Shown here: positions 10,911-28,420 of the stretch, one piece after another
Layout: each line of letters starts with the position of its first letter
Position numbering within the stretch: the first letter of the stretch is position 1
Assembly (NCBI GenBank): GCA_936450465.1
Contig: OW388297.1
Coordinates: 56,412,989 to 56,476,988 of the forward strand
Origin: Gibbula magus
Taxonomy: Eukaryota > Mollusca > Gastropoda > Trochida > Trochidae
Reading direction: 5' to 3'
DNA length: 64,000 nucleotides
Program-made: the position numbers and the translations under genes
Notes under the pieces: generated by a model
Database searches by the model: none
What the model saw: the letters and a program-made list of their open reading frames with translations, nothing else
Told to the model about the DNA's origin: nothing

Positions 10911-11696
10911 AAATATTCACAGAACAAATACACATTCGAGAAAGTTTTTCATGATTGCATTTCTATATTTGTCAGTCGGGTGAGTCATATGCCAAAAAAT
11001 TAATATACGGCGTCTCAAATAAACGTCGGGTTTGAGGGAGGTCGGTAAAGATAAATGCCCGGGCGTCTATTAGAGGAGATACGGTATATAGTGGAAACGA
11101 TCCAAACAATGTATGCAATTTGTTTTTCTCTATTTAACTTGTATGGTATTCAGAGACTGTCCATAGGAAGGAAATAAAGACCAATGCCATTGAATATCTC
11201 AAAACATTTATCTATAAAACAAGAATCATCAGAAGATGACATATCCCACCGGTTCCACATAGTTTGAAAAACACGTCGATCCTTGACAGATAATTGTAAA
11301 TCTAGTACTTCAGTAGCAGACCTATCTCTGAACAAAGTCCAAATCCAACACGTTTCTATAGAAAGGAAAACAAATATAATTTTCAGAAATCTGAAAATAT
11401 CAAAAGGAACCACTTCAGTAAGTGGGTAATACACATGGAAAGTTTGTTTCAGAACACATTAAACTGGCCGCTCAAGTTCCAAAAACTAGAAGGGTATTTG
11501 TTATTATTGTTATAAGAAAATTTTAATGTGAAAAAGGTTATTGCAACTAAAAACAATAAACTTCATAACCATGATAACAAATGGTATTCTATATTCCCAA
11601 TCCACTAATATATGAAACTCACTTTGAATATCTATTTCCGAAGGAGATTGACAACACTTAATGATACAATGAATGGGGTGTGGGAATAGAACAGGG
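10911..11696. other. Stretch without recognised feature
   Basis: It holds one minus-strand open frame of 94 codons (11434-11150, containing DRSATEVLDLQLSVKDRR) that matches nothing I recognise. The rest is AT-rich with no exon-like structure. Part may be the 3' tail of the neighbouring Penelope-like element. Confidence 0.5.
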
Positions 11697-12979
11697 CTAA
11701 ATCTTATCATTGATGTCATGTGGAGCTATTGTTCTCAGCTCAAAGATCCAGCGTAGTTCTACTGATCTTCTTTTGGTTGTACTCTGAGTAGAGTCAGGGT
11801 TAGAAGAGAGCTGATATATGACTTTGTACCGGAGATCCCGGTTGGTGTGTCCCTTGCCATTGAAATGTAGGGCCACTGGTTTGTCTCGATTGTGTTGTAT
11901 GTCAGCAAAGTGTTTTTTGATGCGTATACCAAAGTGTCTTATAGTTTCACCCACATATTGTTTACCACACTTGTTACAGGTGAGCAAGTAGACTACATTT
12001 CAACTTTTACAGGAAAAATTGTTCCTGCACCTGAATGTTTTCTTGATGTAATGGCTTGTGAATGTTTTGTCACAATTTATATATTTGCAGATGTTGCAGT
12101 CCTTTTTGACACACGGCTCATCCAAGTTTGTTGGGACGGACTCCAATGTGTGGGGTAGGTGATGGCAGACCTGCAGAGTATGTCCCTGAGGTTCGGGTTG
12201 CGCCTGTATGCTGTGACATGAGGTTCGGAGAAAGCTCGTTTGCACTCTCCCGATCCTTGGAGTAGGAACCAGTGACTTTAGATGATTTGACTGACTTTCA
12301 TGGCTGTTGGATTGTAGTCAGGGACGAACACACAGCGTTTGGTTTTGATGTTCGTATGTTGTACATTTTGTTTAAATAAACTGCACCTTTGCACATTGTC
12401 CGCCTTGTTTTTGTTGAGGGTAATTTCTTTACGGGGGTAGCCCCGTTTGGTGTAGTATTTGACCAGATTGACTGCATGTTTGTCATAGTCATTAGGCGAG
12501 GTACAAATACGTTTTAGTCGCAGGAATTGAGAATAGGGCCCTTTAGTTTTGATATGTCTAGGATGACATGACATGTATAGGAGGTAGGAGTGTGTATCTG
12601 TAGGTTTACATTACAAGTCGAATTCTAACCTCTTTTCCCTATGGTTGTCGCTAACCCAGGTGTCTAGGAAAGCTACTTTATCACGTGAGAATTCAGCTGT
12701 GAATTTTATTGTGGAATGAAGTGAGTTCATTTCCTTTATAAAGTTATTGAGTCTTGTTTGACCCGATGTCCAGATGAACAAGATGTCATCTATATATCTA
12801 CTACATAGTAACGGTTTATCACTAGTAAGTGTTAGTAGTTTTTTTCTAACTCACCAATGAAAATATTTGCATAGGATGGTGCGACTTTAGTACCCATGGC
12901 GGTACCGCCGATCTGCAGGTAATGTTGCATGTCTTCAACAGTTTGTTGTAACTTTTAGATATGAATTTCCAAAAGGTTA
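11697..12979 (-). pseudogene. Penelope-like retroelement remnant (reverse transcriptase + GIY-YIG endonuclease)
   Basis: Minus-strand order: [20 protein letters not shown] (about 12860-12925), the catalytic RYIDDILFIW box (about 12750-12830), HREKRLEFDL, the downstream block MSCHPRHIKTKGPYSQFLRL...KRGYPRKEI, the cysteine linker CVKKDCNICKYINCDKTF, and the GIY-YIG endonuclease start CNKCGKQYVGETIRHFGIRI. This domain order is specific to Penelope-like elements, which prime on nicked DNA. Damage: a TAA after KVSQII (near 12275), a frameshift near 12150, and a TGA (near 11995) inside the usual FSCKS-NVVYL join. The 5' part of the reverse transcriptase is missing beyond the MITE inserted at 12989. 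The copy is 5'-truncated and inactive. Confidence 0.88.
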
Positions 12980-12988
12980 AGTCCTAAA

Positions 12989-13377
12989 CATCCTCGGTTA
13001 CCCATGGTTTTATATTTGCTCTGTTACTCTCAACTATATCACCCATGGGAAACCTTATCAGAAAAATCTGTACTCAAATTACCCGCCCTTGGTCGGCGTG
13101 AGCCAATCAAACTGCTACGCAGCTTGGACCTGCGAACCAATGACAATTCATATCACTTCGTTGCAAAGCACGCGAGATGATTTTGTTAACCATCCGTCAC
13201 CGGTTATCTCCCTTGGCCATTTCCGTCTTATCCCATTGAGCATTTTCTTTGGTTACTGACTTCGTCACGCCGGCCAAGGGCGGGTAATTTGAGTACAGAT
13301 TTTTCTGATAAGGTTTCCTATGGGTGATATAGTGGAGAGTAACGGAGCATATATAAAACCATGGGTAACCGAGGATG
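12989..13377. mobile_element. 389-bp terminal-inverted-repeat element inserted beside the Penelope remnant
   Basis: Ends CATCCTCGGTTACCCATGG and its complement extend as about 125-bp inverted repeats (through ATCACCCATGGGAAACC and ACCCGCCCTTGGTCGGCGTG). It is flanked by a perfect 9-bp direct duplication AGTCCTAAA at 12980-12988 and 13378-13386. Nine-base duplications point to a Mutator-like transposase. No coding capacity. Confidence 0.9.
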
Positions 13378-13666
13378 AGTCCTAAACTGTTTGTATTAAT
13401 TGCTCTCTGCTGTGCAAGTGCTGGGCATATTTAGACTGACCCGAGGTTATTCGTGGTCTGAAAGATCGCGGTAATATATCGTTATCATGACACTAATGTT
13501 TGAACATGTACTCTTGGGACCAATAAAAAAAAACTTCAGCCATTGTTGTTGTGTTAATTAAACCCCTCTTTTACTGTCTGGGTCTTACTGAGTGGTTGTC
13601 TAAGCATTGGGACACAACCATTGCTATCTATAGTTCACAATCACCAAACCCCCATGCAGAATAACT

Positions 13667-13879
13667 GGGTTCCGTTCAATAACGGCGAGCGCTTAAATTT
13701 GCTTATTGATCGCTTATGTAGCGCTCAAGTAGCGCTCACTCTCTCTTGAACGATCCAGTGCAAATTCCTCGAAGTTTGCTCGCCTTGCTACGTAGCGCTA
13801 CATTGAGCAATATCGTTCAAGATAGGTTTAATGTAGCGCTCAATGAGCAATTTAAGCGCTCGCTGTTATTGAACGGAAC
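13667..13879. mobile_element. Palindromic MITE with GGGTTCCGTTCAATAAC ends
   Basis: Outer arms GGGTTCCGTTCAATAACGGC and GAGCGCTTAAATTTGCT are mirrored at the right end (AGCGCTCGCTGTTATTGAAC GGAACCC). AGCGCT recurs many times inside. Length 213 bp, no coding potential. No clear target duplication was seen. Confidence 0.8.
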
Positions 13880-16096
13880 CCATATCTATTAGACATCATA
13901 TGGGTATGTGGTCTAGAGGATGCGCTTGGTATTATTTGCAAGAGGAAAAAGATTGGACCCTACTCATCTTGTGACCACGCGTACATCGACTGGCTGTTTA
14001 ATGATTGCCCCATGTCTGCACTAAAAATTTGCGAAGTGACGTGGGTCCAACAAAAGTGGATAGGGACAACATTGTGAATAATCCAATATTCAGATATATG
14101 CCACATAAACAATTTTGAAAAGTTTGAGAAGAGGGTGTTGTATGAGATTTAATATTTGCCTGGCATATAAAATACTTGCCTTGCATATAAAATAATTGCC
14201 TGGTATATACAGTAATTGCCTTGTAAAAATGACAACAATTTTAAAGACCCAGCCTCTTCCTGATGAAGCTGCAGACAAGTCTGAGGGGACGAAGCTGCCA
14301 GGTAGCACATGTGTCCGCGTCCTCGTGTACGGTCTGTACCTCGCACCTGTCAATCATCGTCACACATACCACCACACCTACAACACCATTAAGTAGTTAT
14401 TAATTCATAACATCATTAATGTTGATATTGGTTTAAAAACTTAGATATGTGAACGTAAAACCTCCCCCATTCTCTTCCACTGAGTTTTCACCCTTCATTT
14501 TTTCGATTGTCGTCATCTATTTTGTACTATGACGAATATCTCGGCTAGAAATAGAGTCCTGATTGGTTGCATGAGACGTTAGTGGTGCAATTTGCGACGC
14601 CGTTGTAAAGGTGACATCTGTCAATGAAACGCCGTAATGCTATTTTGAAAAACAAACCGGTGGGATAAACTTTTCTCGTTTGATAATTGCCGTTTGATTT
14701 TATGAAAACAAAAGTCACTCTTTAAAGCAGTATATGCAACTTCACAAAATCATTAACTTTTCAATTTCAATAAACTTGTCTTAATGAACAAATATGGTCA
14801 CCACTTACGGATATTGACCTACCTTAAGCGAGAAGAAGTGTTTAATAAACAGACTGAACTCAAATTATTTCAAATTCATTCACAGTTCAAACATTTTCTC
14901 AATTATCATTAAAATAGAAACTGGAAGTTTGATGTCTGTTTAGCTTCTTATCATGCATGATAACTAAACAGATGTTTTGGCGTGTGGATATCAACTTGAT
15001 ATCACAAGTTTGAGGTACAGTTTCTCTGCTAGGACAATAGTTATTTTTGGTAAAAATTCAGTACCTTCTCATTTTCCCTCACATTTTCATAAAGTTTACA
15101 TATGGTGGACCTTTTTTTAGCGAATTAGTCGCTAAATAACCAATTGTTACGTCTGTGGTGATAAAATCGTTAAATTGTTCCTAATAATCCCAGAGGTCCA
15201 TATTTCAGTTTACAAACTAGGGTGTTGCTTAATTAATTTCAATGTAAATGTATATATATATATATATATATGCGCAGATATTAGATATGAACTTTTTAAC
15301 TGTGAACTTTTACCAGATAATTTCATAAACTTCAACTCTACCCAAAAGCTAATAACTGTGATGCAGTGTCCCGGAATTCAACAGCACCTAGCTTACTGTA
15401 TTGACAGGATGTTTCAGAAAGGAAAGAACCTGATTAACCGATTTAAAGACTTATTAGAACTATTTGACTTTCTTTTTCCCCCATTGGTTTTATTAATATA
15501 CATGTACATGTACTTTTATTTATACATGTTATGAATGTTTGATGGATGTGTATGTGTGTGTATGTGTATGTGTATTTGCATTTGTAATTGTATGTATGTA
15601 TGTATGTGTGTGTGGATGTGTGTATGTATTTGTATGTATATGTGTATGTATGTGTGTGTGGCTGCGTACGTGTATGTATGTGTGCGTGTGTGTGGATGTG
15701 TGAATGTATATTTATGACTTGTGTGTTTAAAGCAACACATGCATGTGTATGTATATACACATGGTCAGAATGATTGAACACCTGGAAATGTATGTACTGT
15801 GCAGTGTGCGTGTTGTTCTTAGTGGTTTTGATGTAATTTGACGTGTATGTATACAAGTTTGAGTGGTGTGGAATGGGACGATGCTTATTGTGGCGTGAGT
15901 GTGTATGCATGCTTTCTCATATATTTTTATTTTAATTTATATGTAAAATATTTATATAATATCTTATTTACAATATGTAATTTTACATGTCATTTAATAG
16001 TATTATTGCATGTGTCTCGTATAGCCTTTTGGCGGCTTGTACATTTATATTTTATCAACACGTGTATGCAAGGCGAAAGGGTGCTGGTGAGCTTGA
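13880..16096. other. Gene-free stretch downstream of uridine phosphorylase exon 6
   Basis: It contains a short run of related TTGCCTKGYATATA motifs (14155-14225), a (TA)n run at 15251-15271, and a TG/TATG-rich low-complexity tract at about 15540-15730. A terminal coding exon for uridine phosphorylase was looked for on the minus strand here and not found. No other exon is supported. Confidence 0.6.
15540..15730 (+). repeat. TG/TATG-rich low-complexity tract
   Basis: Irregular mixture of TGTATG, TGTG and TATG units; it produces several spurious open frames on both strands. Confidence 0.9.
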
Positions 16097-16421
16097 CCTG
16101 CCCTGTGACGTCATGAACTACTCACATTTACCACCTGTCCTGTGACGTCATCAACTACTCGCATTTACCACCTGTCCTGTGACGTCATGAACTACTCACA
16201 TTTACCACCTGTCCTGTGACGTCATGAACTACTCTCATTTACCACCTGTCCTGTGACGTCATGAACTACTCACATTTACCACCTGTCCTGTGACGTCATG
16301 AACTACTCACATTTACCACCTGTCCTGTGACGTCATCAACTACTCGCATTTACCACCTGTCCTGTGACGTCATGAACTACTCACATTTACCACCTGTCCT
16401 GTGACGTCATGAAATACTCAC

Positions 16422-16430
<9 letters not shown>
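16097..16430. repeat. 37-bp minisatellite, nine units, each with a CRE and a splice-donor copy
   Basis: Nine 37-bp units (CACCTGTCCTGTGACGTCAT plus GAACTACTCACATTTAC). Every unit contains the palindrome TGACGTCA. On the minus strand each reads GGTAAATGTGAGTAGTT, a copy of the donor region of uridine phosphorylase exon 6 (GTGAAAT|GTGAGT), which lies in the exon-adjacent unit. Six units keep GTGAGT, two have GCGAGT and one GAGAGT. Confidence 0.93.
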
Positions 16431-21683
<5,253 letters not shown>

Positions 21684-22304
21684 CTGTAATCTAGATTAAA
21701 ATGAGATTATTATATTAGATTCTAATTTCATCAGAGAGGACACCGTGTTTAACTTCATACATTCCATTGGAAAATGTGTTATTTTCTGAAATGGACTAGT
21801 GTGGCAAAATTTTCCTTTGTATCCTCTTGTCAGAATCAAGTCAAGCGTTTCATTTTAGTATTGGTTCGACTGTTTATAGCATACATGTAAATTATATTCC
21901 ACCGGCAAAGTTTAGCCCAAATTTAGCGCAAATTTAAATAACCTGCTCAAAAGCAATATTGAAGACAGTAAATAAGACCTATCTATTCAACACGTGTGTT
22001 CGAAATTAACGTCATACCATTGACAAGCGGACGCTTCCGCTCTCACAAGCAGTTTTAGGCGTACATGTTCACACGGGGTGATATTGTTATATCCTATAGT
22101 CTATCTGCACCACATTATATATTTAGCTTATGGTTAGCTAAACGACCAGTACTTCGTTCGCACATAGGGAAAACCGGTGATGCGGAACATATTTGCGCTA
22201 AAATTGGCCTGTGGTTCTACATATCTTTTAGATATCGTATAAAGAGGAACGAAGTCTACAGTTCATAACCCACATTGGCTGAGGAGTCTGCACCACCAGC
22301 TATA

Positions 22305-22659
22305 CAGTCTGATTAAAATCGACCTTGTTCCGAGGAATTTTTTTTGTAAAATTATGCATCTACCGGGATACGAACAGGATCTGTAGATTCCTCTCCACAA
22401 GGTCTGAGAACACCCCGTATAGGCGAATGTTCCGAACCAATTTCGCACAGCCAAAGCCCAGTCAAATAGCTGACCAATCACAACGTAGTTTTTAAACGGT
22501 CACTGTTTTGAAAGCATTCGGAACAAACCAAAGGATAGCTGTTTGGAGTTATCTGCCCCTAGCTTCTCGCATCGAAAGCATTTGTTGGGCGTCTTTTGAT
22601 TAGCTACCTGAATTGCGCAATTTTTATTCCACGGAAAACCGTCGATTTTAATCAGACTG
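22305..22659. mobile_element. MITE of the CAGTCTGATTAAAATCGAC family, copy 2 (355 bp)
   Basis: Full inverted ends, CAGTCTGATTAAAATCGACC and GTCGATTTTAATCAGACTG. The interior is shared with copies 4 and 5: CATCTACCGGGATACGAACA, GGTCTGAGAACA, GTTCCGAACC, GACCAATCACA, GCATTCGGAAC. Flanks ACCAGCTATA and GCATTCTATA share only their last five bases, so the duplication is eroded. Confidence 0.88.
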
Positions 22660-24176
22660 GCATTCTATACATTTTCACTTTGAAGAAGAAGATGAACTAA
22701 AGTTTTTAGGCCGGGACCCCATGGGTCTTTTGAGGGGCATAAGAGTCAACAACTCTACAATTGATAATCCGAATTAGTCTTACACTCAGACTATGAAAAA
22801 AGTATCTATTCTGAAAATATCACCATTTTATTAAATATTGAAAAGGAGACTGTGAGAAATGGAGGGCAAGATAACTTCTCTAAGGCATTCAGCTTGTAAC
22901 CTGATCGAAATCCTGGTTAAACCTTCACCCTCATTACATTAGACTGTATAAAAAAGGTTCCTTTTCAATTATTTTTACAGTCTAAGTGTTAGACTAAATC
23001 CCAATCTGCCAAGGGGTATAAACACAAGATTTCAACTCTCCAAAGCTAGTGCACGTGGTTCTTGAGATAGATGATAAAAAGGCAGGTTAAGGGTGGACGG
23101 ACGAACGACGGATATAATAAATCCATCTTGTCTGATGATCTAAGATATGAAAATAGATAATTCATAAAGAATCACTTTCCCCATTCTCTCCCAACAGAGG
23201 ATTTTTCGTTTCAGTTCTCCTTTAGGAGGAACTGTAACCCTGTTGAATACACTCTCCCTCGCATACTACAAGTATTTACCCAATCTTGAAGCACGCGAGA
23301 AATTGCGATGTGTGAACTTAAAAGATAGACCATTGCGATGTACACAGCATTGCATGATAGCCAATATGTCACATTTTTGCAGTGTTTAAGAAGGTCGTCA
23401 TATCGTTTCTCAATTATTAATTCATATTTCTCTATCATGTACATTAATAGTCAAATGTTGGAATCTATGTATTGGTTTGTTAAACATGCATCGGTTACGG
23501 TAAAGCTGGATATGCTTTCGATTTTCACGAGTGAGTTATTAGAAATACATGGTTATATTTGGGATAACTCTACCTTCAATACTACAAATTCTTGTACTTT
23601 TTCGGGCCGAGTCCAATGCGGGATTCGAACCCACACACTCAGACTCTATTATTTTACATCAAATTTAAAGTGTATTTTGCAGATATTCGACATTTGTGAC
23701 ATTTTAAAATGTAAATACCAGCCGAAAGGGAGGAATACTGCAAGAAGGTATCTGAAAAATATCTGATAAATATCTGAGCTGAAATCAGATAAAAAAATGT
23801 GTAAATAAAATCATGAATGACAACATTATTTTATGTTATATATTGAAAAATAGTGTAGACGTTTTCGCCAATTTTCGACGTTTTCGCCCGATTTTCCGTA
23901 GACGTTTTGGACTGTCGCCGTTTTAGCCAGCACCCGGTAAAAGGTTGCTACCAATAAAACATGTATGCTAATAGACCCGTCTTGTAATAGAAGGAAAACA
24001 GTGCAATAAAGAAGACAATCCATATAGCTTGGTTTCCTTCATCTCTATAAAGTGTTTTATAGAGGAGAACACGTTGCTTGGTGAGGTGATGATATGCTAA
24101 ATGATTCGGTTGAAAAATTAACTTTGTAGGCCTATTGTTCTTCTCTAGGATGCAGGTAACTGGCTACACCGACTTA
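22660..24176. other. Gene-free stretch
   Basis: Contains dispersed non-coding repeat of the type 'GGACCCCATGGGTC...CTACAATTGATAATCC' with a GGACGGACGAACGACGG tail (about 22710-23115), related to sequence at 6650-6900. A minus-strand tRNA-T-arm-like fragment (GTGTGTGGGTTCGAATCCCG) lies at 23600-23640. No exon is supported. Confidence 0.5.
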
Positions 24177-24180
24177 TTAA

Positions 24181-24643
24181 AGGTACATCCATTGTGTTGT
24201 TGGGGTCACATGCATAACGTTATAAATTGTGTTATTTTAACGAGAAGTACTGACTGTTACCGAAAATTGCCATTTTGATGATAATTGACTCAGTATACCG
24301 GCGATATAAAGGTAAAAGCATCGATTTCTGATCGAAAACCGGACAATACATCTCGTGTGGCGCGCGTCAATTAGTCAAACGTAATTTTCGAAACTGATTT
24401 ACAACAGACAAAAAGACAACTTTGGGTTGAAAATGTTTAATAGGTCTTATAACTACTCTGCATGTAAATGGGACGTGTAGTTTCGGTTCCTGCACATGTA
24501 TAATGGTGTTGCTCGATTTTAATTGGAAAGTAGGGGATGTATATGCATGTTGAGTGAAATTATTTCAACTGAAATCTGCACATATCCTTTGTTGGCACGT
24601 ATCAAAGCGAAATAAAATTTTATGAAACACAATGGATGTATCT
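24181..24643 (+). mobile_element. TTAA-flanked MITE (AGGTACATCCATTGTG family), full copy (463 bp)
   Basis: Ends AGGTACATCCATTGTG and CACAATGGATGTATCT lie exactly between TTAA at 24177-24180 and TTAA at 24644-24647. TTAA duplication is diagnostic of piggyBac-type transposition. The interior carries CTGATCGAAAACCGGACAAT and TGTTTAATAGGTCTTATAAC, shared by all copies in the window. No coding capacity. Confidence 0.92.
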
Positions 24644-24647
24644 TTAA

Positions 24648-25514
24648 GCAGAAGTCAACACACGCGAGTCTAATCGTTGTTGTGGAGTATTGTCTGTTCT
24701 GGTCACGTATTTTGAACGACACCTTTATTCATAAAGTAATAGATTCATTTTCAAACGTGATTTGCACGATAATGAATCAATGAATATGTATGAGGATTAT
24801 CTCAGACTTAAAGGTTAACAAGATTATCCTCAAGATGTATCACCTCTATTCGAACATGATCAAAGATAGTCGGAGATACCATGTCAAATGTTATACTCAG
24901 AAATGATACACAAATATTTTAGATGAACAGTGCAGAAACCACACTATTCTAATGACGAACTCCCTTCTGTATCTTGCCGACGTTCGATGTCGTTTTAGTC
25001 CCCTATCGACTCTTGATTTCATTTACAGTCGCTGAAGAGATTTGTAATTCCCCTCTGTTAAAAACCCGATTATTACGTTATATGAACTGTTGGTAACATG
25101 AATCGTTGATTTATATTTTATATGGAGGCGGAGTTTTTTGTATGTGAATATTTTATGCGATGCACATGAATCATCATCAAAACTCGTGCAAATTCCGAGA
25201 GTCTTTTCAAGATCGCATCACATAACAGTTACGTAATTTAGTCCACGTGATGTGAATTGAATATCCCCGATTAGTGACTTGAGAATCCCAGACTTATGTA
25301 TGCAAATCTCGTGACCTCTGTAATCTTCAAGTTCAAGGTTGTCACACTCGACACTGATCCTGGTCAGGCAACGTTATGCGTTACTGTTGACTTTTGCTGA
25401 GATATGTTGTTGAAATAACAAATTGACACTGTGATTAACTATAGATTAATATACATGAAAGAATTTGCTTTGTATACTCACATAATACATACATTGACCA
25501 TTAGTTTTTTCTCC
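24648..25514. other. Gene-free AT-rich stretch
   Basis: No exon, repeat or regulatory feature could be supported here. Confidence 0.5.
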
Positions 25515-26349
25515 TAGTATACAACAAGAACGCATTATGTAAATACGTTGTTTGTCGTTTACAATCAGAGCCTCTGAATGTCTCCCATAAACTTTCCTGA
25601 AAGCTTTCAAACCTTTTGGAACAACTTACCTTCAATCATTACATGACTTTTGAAGTTAGGGAAGCAAACCAAACCCCAAATAATATGTAATTGCTAAGTG
25701 TCTCATTTCACACACCTTGTTACAAATGCCTTTGATTTTGCAGTTGCGTGTTTTGTGTCAAGGCTTTTATGTACGATTGACAACAAGATATATACTTTAC
25801 TATGTCATCAAATGGTTAACAGATCTTCAACGGAAGATACAAATCTGACATGCTATCAAGTGCAGCAGTCACTGTCATGAAATATTCTTTCTTTAGTCAA
25901 GACAAAGTAGATACAGTGGATGATTCCAGTGTTCAAGTCATTTCGTCTGTCACTAGATCATACCATGTTCCATGCATGATCAACAAGATGACATTAGAGG
26001 TTCATGCGCTGAAATATCATGAGAAATCATGACGTACTGTAGAAACATATAGGAATTCAAAGGATGAACGTCGTGAATTATCATTTTTTTAAAAGTCAGG
26101 TCGAACTATAGAGAAAATAAGTTAATTAATGTCAAGAAGTAACTGTCTTTAATGATTAGTGAAATAGGTGACAATAACAAACGAAGTTCAAGTGTTGTGA
26201 CCATTATGCCATAATAAAATCTCTTTAAATCAAGACCAGCTACGAGAGTTTCAAGCGAAGAAGTTTTTCTGCCATGAAACAATCACTCCTTGAAGCAAGA
26301 CGGACTGTGACTTTCCAGTGGTGAAGTTTCTGACACGAAATGATAACTC

Positions 26350-26830
26350 CTTGAAGGGGCATTATCATGTTAGTGAGGTCACAGTATGTCCAATGTTATA
26401 ATTTGAGTTATTTAACTGAGAACTATCAACTTCAACCGAAAATAACCAGTTAAAGGCCAATCAGTTTAGTATAACGAAAATACAACCATTCAAAGTCGTG
26501 GTCATGATCAAAAACCGGGCAATGGACCTTGGCTTGCTGCAGCCATTAAGTCAAACGTAATTTTGGAACTTAAATAAAGTAGATAGGAAGACAGATTTGT
26601 TTCTATAGCGTTTAATAGGTCTTAAATAAGTGAGATAGAGTCATACTTGTCGGCTACTACACATGTATGAGACGGTTCCTTGATTTTCATTGAAACATAT
26701 ATGTATATATATTTGATATATTAAGCATACGGGGGTAAATATGACAGTCGAGTAAGAAGATATAACTTTAAACCAGCACCGTTTGTAATACGGTACATTT
26801 TAGAACCACATAAAATATCATGCAAAACTG
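26350..26830 (+). mobile_element. Divergent relative of the AGGTACATCC TTAA MITE
   Basis: Shares the core order of the family (ACCGAAAATAACCA, TGATCAAAAACCGGGCAATG, AGTCAAACGTAATTTTGGA, GTTTAATAGGTCTTA), but both termini are changed (GGGGCATTATCATG at left). Boundaries are approximate. Confidence 0.6.
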
Positions 26831-27569
26831 ATCATGCAAATTTAAAGGTTAGATGTAATGCCATATGGTCACATTCGGAGTCATTAAAATGGGATTTCAA
26901 TTTGACAAATTTAATGCTCGATAATAACTTTCTTAAATCGGCCCATAAACTACTTATATAGGCCTACGGCTTTTAAAAAAAACTGCCCAATTTAGCCCTA
27001 GCCGTCAGAATGAAAATCTGCTGAAACGATGACTCCTGTGACGTCACTGGAGTAATATCATTATCGGCGGTAGTCATAATTCAACGTAACATTTTGATTG
27101 TTTAAAAAAACAAAAACAAACAAATCTCCAATAAAACAACTTAAAGGTTCCATACATCGAATGTTTAGATATCCAACTAGGTAATTCCGCAGATGACAAT
27201 TACAAAATTATTGCATAAACATGTGATTTTCGCGATTTAACACACCTCATCTAATTTTCAGCTAGCCAGACAGACAGACAGATACTTTTGTTAATGTCTC
27301 ACTTGTAGTTACATAAAATGAGATAAATAGTGTAAATATAAAACATAAAAATCATAAGATGTACTACAACCAGTCGCTAAGCGACTTACGAGAGACAATA
27401 TAATCTTATAAAAACACAAATACATGATAAAAGATAAAATATAGCGGTAGTGATAATCATCATCAATTAATAAATGATGCTCTACGGACGTCAGGTGTCT
27501 GGCGGGTCACAGACGACCCTCGTCTGTGGTTAATCAAAGTCACGGCTCAAGGATTGCCTTCAAAGCGTT

Positions 27570-27800
27570 AGCCCCGCTGATTTCAACTTCCCAATGCAAG
27601 GCATAACTCTTGCCAGTTTCCATTACTGGCTGATTTAGGCCTTGCAGTATTTCCTTAAGAAATCCAGGCCCACTATGCATTTCTGGTGCAGCGATTCACT
27701 ATGTAGACACAACAAAGCGAGGGAAATACCGCAAGGCTTAAATCAGCCAGTAATGCAGACTGGCAACAGTTATGCCTTGCGTTTGGAAGTTGCGCTGATA
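27570..27800. repeat. Inverted-repeat element, about 230 bp
   Basis: Left arm TTCAACTTCCCAATGCAAGG CATAACTCTTGCCAG and CATTACTGGCTGATTTAGGC are mirrored on the right (GCTTAAATCAGCCAGTAATG, CTGGCAACAGTTATGCCTTG, GGAAGTTG). The spacer is unrelated. Absent from the second copy of the surrounding repeat, so inserted later. Confidence 0.8.
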
Positions 27801-28420
27801 TTGGCATGGTTAAAATGGGTAAATTAAAATCATCTTAATAATCAATTGCAAGTGTATATTGTCTCGATTGTATGCTCAATTGATTCCGATATATAATGTA
27901 CGTAGAGGTAATAATCTGACATTCTTGTGAAACAAATTTAACATATAACCTTTAAAGGAAGAATCATTTCTTGGTGACACGTCAAGACCGTTTTCCCTTT
28001 AAGAAGACCAACAGAATGACAACGCGGTACCCGAAGTTAATAAGAAATTCGCAATATCATAAGGCCATGAAACGTGAACTACCATGTCTGGTTAACATTG
28101 AGATACAACTTATGAGAAAGAGCTTGTTAAAATTGTATTTATCAAATCTAACATATTTAACATAACATTCATGTACCATACCATATCATATCATTATCAT
28201 ACCGTACCGTATTATACCGTCCGACTTAAGTATATAGATATTAGGACGTTAAGAGAAATGAATAAAGAAGGCATTATATAAAACCAATGAACGAAAATAT
28301 AAGTATCCATTTAATAACGGAATGATTACTACAATGAAGAAGAGGAGAAATTAATCATCTTTTCACACATTAATACACATTTATAATAAATATTATATAC
28401 ATTTGCATTATATTGTTATT

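Larger units (their letters stand above)
25515..28420 (+). repeat. Dispersed repeat copy 1, split by about 1.6 kb of inserted DNA
   Basis: Segments 25515-26330 and 27955-28420 match, with many differences, the reverse complement of 61650-62945. Shared blocks include AAGTGTCTCATTTCACACACCTTGT, TTCAACGGAAGATACAAATC, GTAGATACAGTGGATGATTC, TCCATGCATGATCAACAA, GGTTAACATTGAGATA and AGTATCCATTTAATAAC. The segment between, 26330-27955, has no counterpart in the other copy and carries a divergent TTAA-type MITE and a fold-back element. No open frame is kept between the two copies. Confidence 0.8.

Noticed and set aside
11150..11434. 94-codon minus frame with DRSATEVLDLQLSVKDRR
   Set aside because: No family recognised, no splice-site support; kept only as a mention in the gap entry.
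15443..15910. 155-codon His/Thr-rich minus frame
   Set aside because: Produced by the TG/TATG low-complexity tract.
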